The notes: generated by a model not told the origin, from the sequence alone. A stretch of DNA of 64,000 nucleotides from Phycisphaerales bacterium (GCA_028289195.1 JANQQR010000025.1:62001-126000); one strand, 5' to 3'. Numbered from the stretch's first letter, positions 1-9,620 are shown. Numbers and translations: made by a program.

Positions 1-516
1 ATCGACGAGGAGCAGGACCGCGACCTCGCCAAGCGCAACGCGCTGCTCGACACGCCGGTCACCGACTTCGAGCTCAGTGTCCGCGCCCGCAACTGCCTCA
101 AGAAGATGAACATCCGCACCCTCGGCGATCTCCTGCGGATCACCGAGGCCGAGCTGATGGCCTACAAGAACTTCGGCGAGGCCTCCCTGCTCGAGATCAA
201 GAACATGCTCGCCGCCAAGGGCCTGCGCCTCGGCCAGGGCCTCGAAGAGCAGCACCGGCGCGTCCGCAAGCAGGTTTTCGATTCGCTCAAGGGCTCCGGA
301 GGCGAGGCGATGCTCGGCAAGAGCGTCACCGACCTCAATCTCAGCGTCCGCGCCCGCAAGGCCCTGCAGATGCTGGGGGTTCAGACCCTCGGCGACCTGG
401 CCGCCCGGACCGAGGCCGAGCTCATGGGCGTCAAGAACTTCGGCGCCACGTCGCTCGACGAGGTCAAGGAGAAGCTCACCGAGCACGGCCTCGGGCTCCG
501 CGATCTCGAATTCTGA
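1..516 (+). CDS. rpoA: RNA polymerase alpha subunit, C-terminal part with two alpha-CTD modules (partial)
   Basis: The frame is open from base 1, so the N-terminal assembly domain lies outside the window and 171 residues are visible. Two consecutive helix-hairpin-helix alpha-CTD modules can be seen, at about residues 18-85 and 103-171. Each carries the VTDxxLSVRAR core, a TLGDL segment and an NFGxxSLxE segment. The arginine equivalent to E. coli R265 (UP-element and activator contact) is kept in both, while the N268-equivalent is Asn in the first copy and Lys in the second. In rpoA this domain binds promoter UP elements and transcription factors. A normal rpoA has one such domain. rplQ, the usual downstream gene, does not follow; a SpoIID-like gene does. 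Identity as rpoA is confident; the role of the second module is inferred. Confidence 0.93.
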   Translation: MDEEQDRDLAKRNALLDTPVTDFELSVRARNCLKKMNIRTLGDLLRITEAELMAYKNFGEASLLEIKNMLAAKGLRLGQGLEEQHRRVRKQVFDSLKGSGGEAMLGKSVTDLNLSVRARKALQMLGVQTLGDLAARTEAELMGVKNFGATSLDEVKEKLTEHGLGLRDLEF

Positions 517-580
517 TCGCCGCGCCGCTCTCTGAACATCCGCACTAGACGGGCCGCTCCCGACCCGCGAAGATGTCTCC

Positions 581-1981
581 ATGCTCCGAGCGCGGATGGA
601 GTCGCTGCTCAGATGGGCCGAGGTCGGTCACGCCCCGGCCGCGGCTGTGGTGTTCATCGCCGCCCTGTGGCTGTTCACCGCCCTCGCAGAGCCCGTGCTG
701 CTCGCCCAGGCCGGGGGCGCACCGGCCGACCCGCGTGTCCGCTCCTCCATCCTCGGATCGTCGCTCGAGCCATCGGTCCGCGTCCGCGTTGCCAGCGAGC
801 GCACCGAGATCGAGGTCGCCGGGCCCATGCACGTCATCGCCTCGCTCATCGGGCGGGACGGAGGCGTGCAGCTCGTCCGAACGCCGGTCAAGATCACGCG
901 CACGGCACGCTCCTGGGTTTTGGAGGGCGCTTCCGGGCGCACACGGGCCGTCGCCTTCGTCGGCGCCGACGAGCGCCGCGCCCCTCTCAGCCTCCGCGCG
1001 CTCGGCCCCGACATGCTCACCATCGCCGGCAAGGACCTTCCCGGCGAGATCCGCCTCCTGCCCGACATCGTTGGCACCACCGATCCCCTCGGCCCGGTGT
1101 CCGACACCAAGTTCCATGTCGTCGAGCACATCGGCCTCGAGACCTACCTGCCCGGCGTCATCGCCAAGGAACTCATCTCCGGCTGGGACATCGAGGCGTT
1201 CAGGGTGCAGGCCATCGCCGCGCGCAGCTACGCGCTCCACGAGCGCGAGCGCAGCATGAACCTCGGCCAACGCTGGGATCTCGAAGCGACCGAACTCGAT
1301 CAGGTCTACGCCGGCGCGACGACGAACCCGCGAGCCCTCCAGGCCGTGCGCGACACGAGGGGCATGGTGCTCACCTGGCGGGGCACGGTCCTCCGGGCGT
1401 ACTACTCCAGCACCTCGGGAGGGCGCTCGGCGTCGGCGAAAGACGTCTGGCCGACCGGGCCCGGGTTCGAGTTCAACCTCGCCGGCCCGATCCAGGGCTA
1501 CGGCTCCGATGAATACAGCGTCGATTCGCCCCTCCATCGCTGGACCGTCGAGCGAGACGTCACCAGCCTCACCCGGCGCCTCCGCGCATTCGGCAAGGAC
1601 CGCGAATTCGCGATCCGGTCGATCGACCGCCTGGCCGGGGCGAGCGTCGCCGGCACCAACGAGTTCGGGCGCCCCAATCGCTATCGCATCACCGGCAGCG
1701 GCGGCACCTGGTATGAGCTCAGCGCCGAACAACTCCGCATGGCCTGCAACTGGACCGGCTCCAGCGGGCTCCCGGCCGTCGATCGCAAGACCCGCGTCAA
1801 CAGCGGCGACCTCGGGATGGAGGTCAGGGGCGGCACCGTCTTCATCCGGGGGCGCGGCTTCGGGCACGGCGTCGGCATGTGCCAGTACGGCACCCAGAAG
1901 CAGGCCAAAATGGGGCGCACAGCCTCCGAGATCCTCATGCACTACTACCCCGGCGCCGAACTGAGCCGGGCGTACTACTAG
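581..1981 (+). CDS. SpoIID/LytB-domain protein, probable peptidoglycan lytic transglycosylase
   Basis: A 466-residue protein with an N-terminal hydrophobic segment (about residues 20-42), suggesting export or a membrane anchor. The SpoIID domain (PF08486) follows. The segment LETYLPGVIAKEL around residues 186-198 carries the family catalytic glutamate (E197), and the C-terminal signature HGVGMCQYG lies at 429-437. The usual serine of HGVGMSQYG is cysteine here (C434). SpoIID enzymes cleave glycan strands lacking stem peptides; outside sporulating bacteria they are thought to act in cell wall remodelling or division. No strong Shine-Dalgarno is visible before the ATG at 581, and an internal ATG at 596 is an alternative. 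The gene appears monocistronic, with 64 nt separating it from rpoA. Confidence 0.85.
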   Translation: MLRARMESLLRWAEVGHAPAAAVVFIAALWLFTALAEPVLLAQAGGAPADPRVRSSILGSSLEPSVRVRVASERTEIEVAGPMHVIASLIGRDGGVQLVRTPVKITRTARSWVLEGASGRTRAVAFVGADERRAPLSLRALGPDMLTIAGKDLPGEIRLLPDIVGTTDPLGPVSDTKFHVVEHIGLETYLPGVIAKELISGWDIEAFRVQAIAARSYALHERERSMNLGQRWDLEATELDQVYAGATTNPRALQAVRDTRGMVLTWRGTVLRAYYSSTSGGRSASAKDVWPTGPGFEFNLAGPIQGYGSDEYSVDSPLHRWTVERDVTSLTRRLRAFGKDREFAIRSIDRLAGASVAGTNEFGRPNRYRITGSGGTWYELSAEQLRMACNWTGSSGLPAVDRKTRVNSGDLGMEVRGGTVFIRGRGFGHGVGMCQYGTQKQAKMGRTASEILMHYYPGAELSRAYY

Positions 1982-2173
1982 CCTGAGGAGTCTCCTAATG
2001 TGACAATTTGGTGAACCACCGACCAATTCCGCGCGGTTTCGCCGGATTTCGGTTGCCCGGCCCGGTGACCTGGAGCAGACTCACCCCTTGAGAAGAGTCT
2101 CCGCGCGATCGTGCTGGGAAACCGGCGCGCGGAGGAGGGAAGAATCCGAGTTGAGTCGGGAGGAAGGCACGTC

Positions 2174-3316
2174 ATGCCTCATCTCAATTCTGTGGTCGCG
2201 CGCGCTGTCGCCGTGGGAAGCGTCGTCGCGTGCGGGTCGGTTGCCACCGCCCAGCCACTGTCTACCGCGCTGTCCAGCGAGTACCTCATCATCGCCCTCG
2301 AGGTGCTGAACGGGAACACGGACGTCGCCACCAACAACTTCGAACTCGGCGCCAACAAGGCGCCGGTGCCCGCCAACACGTCGTTCATCGACAGCGGCGG
2401 CGGCCCGACGCTTGAAGGAGCGGTCCCGGCCCTCCCCAGCAACGCCATGGCGTTCTTCCAGGGCGTCGACTACAGCGGCAACGTCGCCGTCACCGACCCC
2501 AACGGAGAGTTCGAGCTGCAGGACGTCGGCGTCTACGCGAACCCCCAGGTTGGCATCCGCGTCGCCGGCACCAGCACCAGCCTCAACAAGTCCAGCAACG
2601 CTTTCTTCAACGATCCGAACATGTTCCCTAACACGTTCGACATCGGCACCCAGACCGGCACCAACGTCAACCCCGGTGATGCCGTGCAGTCCACCAGGAT
2701 CGACCCGGACGGCACACCCGGCAACGCGGGCGTGACCTACGGCTTCGATTTCACGAACCTGCTGAACGAGCTGGGCGCCGCCGAGATGGCGATCAACAGC
2801 TACGCCGCGACCATGACCCTCGACACCGGCGGCGACGGCAAGATCGACTCCGACACGACGGTCACCCTGTCGTCCGGTCTCAACATCATCGACATCGACA
2901 CCGGCGGCGGCAACGATTTCCTGATCGAGAACTCCAACTTCGTCATCGACGGCCCCGCCGACGCCTTTGCAATCTTCCGCATCACGGGCATGGACAACAT
3001 GCTCATCTCCAACGCCAACGTCATCGTCAGCGACACCATGGGCAAGAACAACGTGCTGTTCTTCGCCGGCGACGAGGACAACGACGGCACCAACTTCAGC
3101 TTCAGCAACACCCTGCTCAACGGAGCCGCGTTCTGGAGCCTCGGCAACTCCGGCTCGATCGACATCAGCAACGCCCAGGGCTCCACACAGCTGGTCGCCG
3201 ACATCGTCGATCTCGACAACGTCCGCTTCACCCGCTGGGCCTTCAACATCCCCGCCCCGTCGACCGGACTGCTGATCGCCGCGGGCGCCTGCGTGCTCGG
3301 ACGCCGCCGGCGCTAG
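2174..3316 (+). CDS. secreted protein with PEP-CTERM-like sorting tail
   Basis: I chose the ATG at 2174 because GGGAGGAAGG lies just upstream (2158-2167) and a signal peptide follows at once (positive start, hydrophobic VAVGSVVACGSVATA, then AQ). The frame extends further upstream without a good site. The 380-residue product is rich in Asn, Asp, Thr and Gly, with repeated short beta-strand-like stretches typical of extracellular planctomycete proteins. It ends in PAPSTGLLIAAG followed by a short hydrophobic run and GRRRR. That is a variant of the PEP-CTERM tail (motif, transmembrane segment, basic end) recognised by exosortase-type enzymes, so surface display or release is expected. No enzymatic motif is visible. 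The 192-nt gap upstream holds no other gene. Confidence 0.8.
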   Translation: MPHLNSVVARAVAVGSVVACGSVATAQPLSTALSSEYLIIALEVLNGNTDVATNNFELGANKAPVPANTSFIDSGGGPTLEGAVPALPSNAMAFFQGVDYSGNVAVTDPNGEFELQDVGVYANPQVGIRVAGTSTSLNKSSNAFFNDPNMFPNTFDIGTQTGTNVNPGDAVQSTRIDPDGTPGNAGVTYGFDFTNLLNELGAAEMAINSYAATMTLDTGGDGKIDSDTTVTLSSGLNIIDIDTGGGNDFLIENSNFVIDGPADAFAIFRITGMDNMLISNANVIVSDTMGKNNVLFFAGDEDNDGTNFSFSNTLLNGAAFWSLGNSGSIDISNAQGSTQLVADIVDLDNVRFTRWAFNIPAPSTGLLIAAGACVLGRRRR

Positions 3317-3325
3317 TCGGCTCGC

Positions 3326-3766
3326 TCAGGGATTCACTGGAACCGGGGTCGCGCTTCCGATCGATTCAAGATCGATGAGGTTCAGCGGGCCCACGCCGTC
3401 ACCGCCCACCTCGTTCCACGGCGCCTGCGGGTCGAGGAATCGCCATCGCAGTTCCTGATCGTAAGTGAACATCTGGATGTTCGGCCCCGCCGAGTTTGGC
3501 CCCTTCTGGATGGTCATCCGGTCGTGGCCGACCAGAAAAACCGCGTCGCGCACCTGACCGCCCATGGGTAGAGAATTCCGGAACGGCGAACGGTAGCCGG
3601 ACTCGTTCCACCTGTAGCGCGACGCCGAACCCCCATCCCATCCCAAGTCGAGGTGGGGCCACGGAATCACCGGAATCGCCCGCATCGGGGGCGCCTGCTG
3701 ATCGGGCTCCCGGCTTCCGTCAGGACCCCCGCCAGCCAGAATGAGTGTTAGGAGCAGAGGTTCCAT
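3326..3766 (-). CDS. small secreted hypothetical protein
   Basis: A 146-residue protein whose first 12 residues (MEPLLLTLILAG) resemble a short signal peptide without a positive N-terminus. The rest is rich in Pro, Trp, Arg and Gly, with no recognised domain. The segment NIQMFTYDQELRWRF suggests a beta-structured fold. It converges with the PEP-CTERM-like gene, 9 nt between stops, and is divergent from pheT (57 nt between starts). I do not recognise a family. Codon use resembles its neighbours and no alternative frame is better, which is the main support for its being real. Confidence 0.55.
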   Translation of the reverse strand: MEPLLLTLILAGGGPDGSREPDQQAPPMRAIPVIPWPHLDLGWDGGSASRYRWNESGYRSPFRNSLPMGGQVRDAVFLVGHDRMTIQKGPNSAGPNIQMFTYDQELRWRFLDPQAPWNEVGGDGVGPLNLIDLESIGSATPVPVNP

Positions 3767-3809
3767 GTTTACCTACTGGGATTCTACCGACCCGATTGCC
3801 CCGCGCCGC

Positions 3810-3815
3810 TATCCT
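3810..3815 (+). promoter_or_regulatory. candidate -10 element of a leaderless promoter for pheT
   Basis: TATCCT ends 8 nt before the pheT ATG (3824). No Shine-Dalgarno is present in the intervening cttcgccc. With usual -10 to +1 spacing, transcription would start within 0-2 nt of the start codon. Confidence 0.5.
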
Positions 3816-3823
3816 CTTCGCCC

Positions 3824-5962
3824 ATGCTCACCAGCGTGAAATGGCTGAACCGGCACCTCGAGGGCCCCGCCGGCCCGGTGTCGCCCGACGAGGCGGACGA
3901 GGTTCTCACCAACGTCGGCTTCCCCATCGAGGGACGCGAGGACGTCGCCTCCGGCGACATCCAGCTCGACGTCGAGCTCACCTCCAACCGGGGCGACTGC
4001 CTGTGCCACTTCGGCCTCGCCCGCGAGATCGCCGCCGCAACGGGCCGCTCGCTCCTCCCGCCTGAGATCAAGAACGAGAGCGCCGTGACCCCCGGCCCCG
4101 GTACGGCCGCCTCGGTCACCAGCGTCGACAACCAGCTCGCCGCCTCCGGCGACTGCCCCCGGTTCACCGCCCGCGTCATCAAGGGCGTCAAGGTGGGCCC
4201 CAGCCCCGCGTGGCTCGTCGAGCTTCTCGAAGCGGTGGGGCAGCGCTCGATCAGCAACGTGGTGGATGTCACCAACTTCGTGCTCATGGAGATGGGCCAC
4301 CCCTGCCACGTGTTCGACCTGAACACCCTCGCCGAGCAGCGCCTGGTCATCCGCGGGGCCCGCGCGGGCGAGAAGCTCACGCTCCTCGACGAGGCCGAGT
4401 ACACGCTCGCCGAGGGCGAGATGGTCGTCGCCGACGCCGAGCGCGCCGTGTCCCTCGGCGGCATCATGGGCGGGCTCGACACCAGCGTCACAGCGAAGAC
4501 CACCGACGTCCTGCTCGAGATGGCAACCTGGAACCCCGTCCGCGTGCGCAACTGCGCCCGCCGGCTCGGCCTGCGCACCGACGCCTCGCACCGCTTCGAG
4601 CGCTACGTCGACGCCCGCGACATCGATCGCGCCTGCCTCCGAGCCGCCGAGCTCATCGCCGAGCTCGCCGGCGGAAAGCTCATCGACGGGATGATCGACG
4701 AGGGCAGCGCCCCTGCGCCGCTGACGAGCGTCGACATGCGCGTCGCCCGCTGCGAGCACCTGCTTGGTATCCGCGTCGAGACCGCCGAGATGGTGCGCCT
4801 GCTCGAGACCATCGGCCTCGGCATCGATCTCCAGGGCTCCGGCCCCGACGCCGTGCTCCGCTGCACCATCCCACCGCACCGCCACGATCTCACCCGCGAG
4901 GCCGACCTCATCGAGGAGGTCGCCCGCCTCAACGGCTTCGACAAGATCGGCGTCGCGCCCTCGCTGGATGTGCATCTGGAACTCGACCACCCCGAGGACT
5001 GGGCCCTCCGCGAGCGCGCGATGCGAGAGCTCAGCCGCGTGCTGACTGGCCTCGGCTTCTACGAGACCGTCACCTTCAGCTTCGCCTCCCAAGCCGAGTC
5101 CGAGCTGTTCCTGCCCGAGGGCCTGCGACTGCTCAAGGTCGACGAGGAGCGCCGCAAGGGCGCGCCCTACCTGCGCCCGAGCGTGGTCCCCAGCCTGCTG
5201 ACCTGCCGCAAGGCCAACCAGGACGGGCAGGTCGATCTCGACGGCGGCGTGCGCCTCTTCGAGACCGCCAGCGTGTTCGCCGAGATCGACGACGCCGAGT
5301 CGTTCGGACGCCAGACCATCGAGAATCGAAATCTCGCGCTGCTCGTCGACGCTCCCGGCAAGGCCGAGGGGCGCCAGCACGCGATGCGCGTGCTCTGCGG
5401 CGCCATCGCCAGTGTCGTGCGCGCGATGGGCGGACCCGACGCAAAGCTCGCCATCGAGCCCAGCGACAAGCAGTTCGCCCCGGTGTGCAAGGGCGAGACG
5501 CTCGCGTCGGTGTCGATCAACGGCACGCACGCCGGGTACGTCCTCACCATCGCCGGCCCCACGCTCAAGCAGTGGGACCTCGACGAGCCCGTCGTCGTCA
5601 GCGAGATCAACCTCGATGCGCTGATCGCCCTCTACCCGCCCCGCGCCCTCGCCCACGAGCTGCCCAAGTTCCCGGCGATCCGGCGCGATCTCAGCCTCAT
5701 CGTCGACGAGCCGGTCACGTGGTCGCGGATCGAATCGACGATCGCCGGCGCGAACCCCGAGATGCTCACCGGAGTGGAGTTCGTCGGCGTCTATCGCGGC
5801 AAGCAGGTCGGCTCGGGCAGGAAGTCGATAACCCTGCAACTCGAGTTCCGCGCCGCCGATCGCACGCTCCGCCACGAAGAGGTCGACGGCCCCGTCGAGT
5901 CGATCGTGGCGCGCCTCAGGTCGTCGCTGAACGCCGAGCTACGCGTCGCGGCAGGGGCCTAG
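3824..5962 (+). CDS. pheT: phenylalanine--tRNA ligase beta subunit, short form without the OB (tRNA-binding) domain
   Basis: A 712-residue beta chain of the (alpha beta)2 enzyme that charges tRNA-Phe. The N-terminus (MLTSVKWLNRHL) passes directly at about residue 42 into the B1 segment IQLDVELTSNRGDCL. In full-length bacterial PheT (about 790-800 residues) an EMAP-II-like OB domain of roughly 110 residues is inserted at that point, and it is absent here. The B3/B4 editing region follows (QRSISNVVDVTNFVLMEMG, GGIMGG), then B5 (about residues 290-370) and the synthetase-like core. A C-terminal ferredoxin-fold anticodon-binding domain starts near PKFPAIRRDLSLIVDE. pheS is not adjacent. The ATG at 3824 follows a TATCCT -10-like element rather than a ribosome-binding site. 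Confidence 0.95.
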   Translation: MLTSVKWLNRHLEGPAGPVSPDEADEVLTNVGFPIEGREDVASGDIQLDVELTSNRGDCLCHFGLAREIAAATGRSLLPPEIKNESAVTPGPGTAASVTSVDNQLAASGDCPRFTARVIKGVKVGPSPAWLVELLEAVGQRSISNVVDVTNFVLMEMGHPCHVFDLNTLAEQRLVIRGARAGEKLTLLDEAEYTLAEGEMVVADAERAVSLGGIMGGLDTSVTAKTTDVLLEMATWNPVRVRNCARRLGLRTDASHRFERYVDARDIDRACLRAAELIAELAGGKLIDGMIDEGSAPAPLTSVDMRVARCEHLLGIRVETAEMVRLLETIGLGIDLQGSGPDAVLRCTIPPHRHDLTREADLIEEVARLNGFDKIGVAPSLDVHLELDHPEDWALRERAMRELSRVLTGLGFYETVTFSFASQAESELFLPEGLRLLKVDEERRKGAPYLRPSVVPSLLTCRKANQDGQVDLDGGVRLFETASVFAEIDDAESFGRQTIENRNLALLVDAPGKAEGRQHAMRVLCGAIASVVRAMGGPDAKLAIEPSDKQFAPVCKGETLASVSINGTHAGYVLTIAGPTLKQWDLDEPVVVSEINLDALIALYPPRALAHELPKFPAIRRDLSLIVDEPVTWSRIESTIAGANPEMLTGVEFVGVYRGKQVGSGRKSITLQLEFRAADRTLRHEEVDGPVESIVARLRSSLNAELRVAAGA

Positions 5963-6050
5963 GGACGCCTGACAGCTGATTCTCAATCGATCGATAGGTG
6001 TGTGTTCGGTGTCGCTCCGGTCACCCCGCCGGAACAGGGGCCGCGCCTCA

Positions 6051-6056
6051 TATACT
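6051..6056 (+). promoter_or_regulatory. candidate -10 element upstream of ilvE
   Basis: TATACT (5 of 6 matches to TATAAT) lies 60 nt before the ilvE start. This predicts a leader of about 50 nt that includes the AGGAGG site. No clear -35 hexamer is seen. Confidence 0.35.
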
Positions 6057-6115
6057 CGGGGAGGGCCGGCGCACGACGCGACGCCCCTCGAACGCCGCAC
6101 ATAGGAGGAGCCCCC

Positions 6116-7132
6116 ATGACGCCGACCGCCAGCGCCCAGGCGCGACCCGACGCCGCAGACGCCCGCGCGACCGACGCCGACCGCCCGTTCATCTGGATCG
6201 ACGGGAAGCTCCTCCCCAAGAGCGAGGCGGTGGTCAGCGTCTTCGACCACGGACTGCTCTACGGCGACGGCTGCTTCGAGGGCATCCGCGTCTACCAGGG
6301 CAAGATCTTCAAGTGCGACTCGCACATCGAGCGCATCTTCCGCAACGCCGAAGACCTCCACATGATGCGCCAGGGCGGCGACAAGTTCGGCAACGGGGGC
6401 AAGGGCTTCCCGTATTCCAAGGCCGAGATCCGCTCGATGATGGAACAGTGCATCGAGGCCAACGGCATCAGCGAGGGCTACATCCGCCTGATCTTCACCC
6501 GCGGCGAGGGCACCCTCGGGCTCAACCCGTTCGCCTGCCCCAAGCCGTGCGTGATCTGCATCGCCGACACGATCCGCCTCTACCCCGAGACGCTCTACGA
6601 AGCGGGCATGAAGGTCATCGTCGCCAAGCGGCCCCGCACCCCCAGCGTCTGCCTGAGCCCGATGCTCAAGAGCCTCAACTACCTCAACAACATCATGGCC
6701 AAGGTCGAGGCGCTCTCGGTCAACTCCGGCAACGAAGCGCCCGAGGACGAAGTCTTCGAGTGCATCATGCTCCGCTTCTCCGAGAGCGGCGAGAAGATCG
6801 TCGGTGAGTGCTCCGGCGACAACCTCTTCATCGTGAAGGACGGCGAGTTGTTCACCAGCCCGATCGAGGTCGGCATGCTCGACGGCATCACCCGCGCCTT
6901 CATGATCAACGAGCTGATCCCCGCCCTCGACCTGAAAGTCACCGAGCGTCCGCTCACGCTCGACGAGGTCATGAACGCCGACGAGATCTTCCTCACCGGC
7001 ACCGCCGCCGAGGTGATCGGCGTCCGCCAGGTCGGCGAGACCAAGATCTCGGGCGGCGAGGGCGCGATCACCAAGCGCCTCCGCGAAGCCTTCCGCGCTG
7101 TGGTCATGGGTCCCGAGATCCCCACGGACTGA
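6116..7132 (+). CDS. ilvE: branched-chain amino acid aminotransferase (PLP fold-type IV)
   Basis: The ATG at 6116 is fixed by a textbook AGGAGG at 6103-6108; an in-frame ATG at 6002 lacks a site. The 338-residue protein shows the fold-type IV pattern. GLLYGDGCFEGIR lies near residue 50, the Schiff-base lysine sits in YLNNIMAKVEA, and the substrate/cofactor loop GTAAEVIGV is near the C-terminus. It would transfer amino groups between glutamate and the branched-chain 2-oxo acids, the last step of Val, Leu and Ile synthesis. The first 25 or so residues are a low-complexity Ala/Asp-rich extension. A D-amino-acid transaminase or aminodeoxychorismate lyase is possible within the fold, but length and motifs favour IlvE. 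It converges with the aldo/keto reductase gene (21 nt). Confidence 0.92.
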   Translation: MTPTASAQARPDAADARATDADRPFIWIDGKLLPKSEAVVSVFDHGLLYGDGCFEGIRVYQGKIFKCDSHIERIFRNAEDLHMMRQGGDKFGNGGKGFPYSKAEIRSMMEQCIEANGISEGYIRLIFTRGEGTLGLNPFACPKPCVICIADTIRLYPETLYEAGMKVIVAKRPRTPSVCLSPMLKSLNYLNNIMAKVEALSVNSGNEAPEDEVFECIMLRFSESGEKIVGECSGDNLFIVKDGELFTSPIEVGMLDGITRAFMINELIPALDLKVTERPLTLDEVMNADEIFLTGTAAEVIGVRQVGETKISGGEGAITKRLREAFRAVVMGPEIPTD

Positions 7133-7153
7133 TCGCCCCGAGCGCCGATTGCC

Positions 7154-8203
<1,050 letters not shown>

Positions 8204-8209
8204 GCCCGG

Positions 8210-8215
8210 ATTGTA
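8210..8215 (-). promoter_or_regulatory. candidate -10 element of a leaderless promoter for the aldo/keto reductase
   Basis: Minus-strand TACAAT (5 of 6 to TATAAT) ends 6 nt before the ATG at 8203. The predicted +1 coincides with the A of the start codon, and no ribosome-binding site is present. Confidence 0.55.
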
Positions 8216-8263
8216 CCGGTCGCCCCCGGCGCGTCGGGGAGGCCGCCCCGGGGCGCCGGGCGA

Positions 8264-8713
8264 TCAGATCTCGCCGTCGGCGACGTCCAGTTCGCGCACG
8301 CCGCGCTCGCGCCGCATGATCTCGACCTGCTCGCGCAGGATGTCGCGGACTCCCAGCGGGTCCTTGATCGCCGGCAGGGGCAGGCGCGGGTGGGTGCTGT
8401 CGGAGGTGATCAGCGTCACCGTGCCCAGCCCGACGATCCGCTGCAGGAACGGCTGGTGCAGCGTGATGTCCTTGACGCGATAGATCTCGATGTCGTCGTA
8501 GGTCTTGCTGAATATGCCCGCGGACAGGCGCATCCGCTGGCTCGTGAGCTCGAACGTCGTGCAGCGGATCGCGAAGTAGCGGTACAGCGCCCACGGGATC
8601 GGGATCACGAGGATGCACGCGACGAACGGCCAGAAGTTCACCCACTGGCTCGGACCGCCCAGCCAGATCGACTCCTCTTTCCCGAGCTTGCCAATGGGCA
8701 CGTCTTCGACCAT
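8264..8713 (-). CDS. membrane protein with bacterial PH (bPH2-like) domain
   Basis: I start this 149-residue protein at the ATG at 8713, which follows AAGGGGAAG. The frame runs 19 codons further upstream without a site. After a short polar N-terminus there is one long hydrophobic stretch (about residues 24-49, WVNFWPFVACILVIPIPWALYRY in part), possibly a hairpin. A bPH2-type domain (PF03703) follows, with the pattern FELTSQRMRLSAGIFSKTYD and IEIYRVKDITLHQPFLQRI. Such domains sit at the membrane; their ligands are poorly known. It lies downstream of ispD on the same strand with a 71-nt gap and could share its transcript. Confidence 0.75.
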   Translation of the reverse strand: MVEDVPIGKLGKEESIWLGGPSQWVNFWPFVACILVIPIPWALYRYFAIRCTTFELTSQRMRLSAGIFSKTYDDIEIYRVKDITLHQPFLQRIVGLGTVTLITSDSTHPRLPLPAIKDPLGVRDILREQVEIMRRERGVRELDVADGEI

Positions 8714-8784
8714 CGCGCTTCCCCTTTCGATTGTCTTCTTCGGAAAACGCCCCGCGCCCTTGTGAATCACCCCGCCGGGCCGGG

Positions 8785-9576
8785 CTAGAACCGCTTGTGG
8801 GCCGCTCGCTCTTTGGGCGCACCGAGCCCTAGGATCTTGCGGGCCAGTTCCAGATCGCCGGGCCGCGTGATCTTGATGTTCCGCGCGTCACCCTCGACCG
8901 TCACCACCGGCTCGCCGAGGCGCTCCACAAGCGACGCGTCGTCGGTGCTCGTCAGGTCGTCCTGCCCGTAGGCGCGGCGGATGAGGTCCAGCGCAAACAC
9001 CTGCGGCGTCTGCACCAGCACGAGGTTCTCCCGCGGGACCGTCTCTTCGACCTTCCGCAGCGAAGAGTTGTCCTTCCCCGCCCCGCCAAGGATCGCGTCC
9101 AGCGGGTCGACTTCCTCGTCGACCTCCGCCTTGGGCTCGACGCGCTTGATCGTGTCCGGCACGTCGATCACCGGGATCGCCGCCCCGTGCTTCTCGCCGG
9201 CCTTCAGCACCCTCCCGATCATCTCGACCGGCGCGCACGGGCGTGCGGCATCGTGCACCGCAACATGGGTGCAGTCGTCGGGCACGAGTTCCAGCGCGTT
9301 CTTCACGGTCTCGTAGCGGTGCGACTCGCCCCCCTTGCACACCTTGACGCCCAGCAGGCCGAGCTTGTCCCCGTGACGCTCGATGAACGCCTCGTGGTCC
9401 TCGGCCGGTCCCGCCACGATGATCGAGTCGGTCTCGTCGAGCTTCTGGAACAGCTCGACCGTGCGCTGGAGCACCGGCCGCCCGCCCAGGTCCTCGTCGA
9501 CCTTGCTGCGCATCCCCCCCGACGCGCGATAGCGACTGCTCGATCCGGCCGCCGGGATGATCACGCAGAGCCTCAT
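8785..9576 (-). CDS. ispD: 2-C-methyl-D-erythritol 4-phosphate cytidylyltransferase
   Basis: IspD joins CTP and MEP to form CDP-ME in the non-mevalonate isoprenoid pathway. The 263-residue protein starts MRLCVIIPAAGSSSR, the CTP-binding glycine-rich loop (R15, K25). It carries the family signature VHDAARPC with D109, and ends with the QTPQVF and STDDASLVE motifs. Relative to typical IspD (about 230 residues), an acidic insertion lies at about residues 145-185, between DTIKRV and QTPQVF. The start at 9576 is preferred over the ATG at 9585 because the latter overlaps the probable -10 (TAGGAT, 9584-9589). The gene is divergent from the glutamine amidotransferase gene, with 44 nt between starts. 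Confidence 0.92.
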   Translation of the reverse strand: MRLCVIIPAAGSSSRYRASGGMRSKVDEDLGGRPVLQRTVELFQKLDETDSIIVAGPAEDHEAFIERHGDKLGLLGVKVCKGGESHRYETVKNALELVPDDCTHVAVHDAARPCAPVEMIGRVLKAGEKHGAAIPVIDVPDTIKRVEPKAEVDEEVDPLDAILGGAGKDNSSLRKVEETVPRENLVLVQTPQVFALDLIRRAYGQDDLTSTDDASLVERLGEPVVTVEGDARNIKITRPGDLELARKILGLGAPKERAAHKRF

Positions 9577-9583
9577 CCGGGCC

Positions 9584-9589
9584 ATCCTA
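9584..9589 (-). promoter_or_regulatory. candidate -10 element of a leaderless promoter for ispD
   Basis: Minus-strand TAGGAT ends 7 nt before the ATG at 9576, with no Shine-Dalgarno between. It supports 9576 as the true start. Confidence 0.5.
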
Positions 9590-9606
9590 CAGCCGCGCAC
9601 CGCTGC

Positions 9607-9612
9607 TATCCT
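9607..9612 (+). promoter_or_regulatory. candidate -10 element of a leaderless promoter for the amidotransferase gene
   Basis: TATCCT ends 8 nt before the ATG at 9621, and only tcgccccc lies between. This is the same arrangement as at pheT. Confidence 0.5.
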
Positions 9613-9620
9613 TCGCCCCC

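Noticed and set aside
2076-2097. Imperfect inverted repeat AGACTC/GAGTCT upstream of the PEP-CTERM-like gene
   Set aside because: Only 6 bp with a long loop and no T-tract; it could occur by chance and I cannot assign a role.
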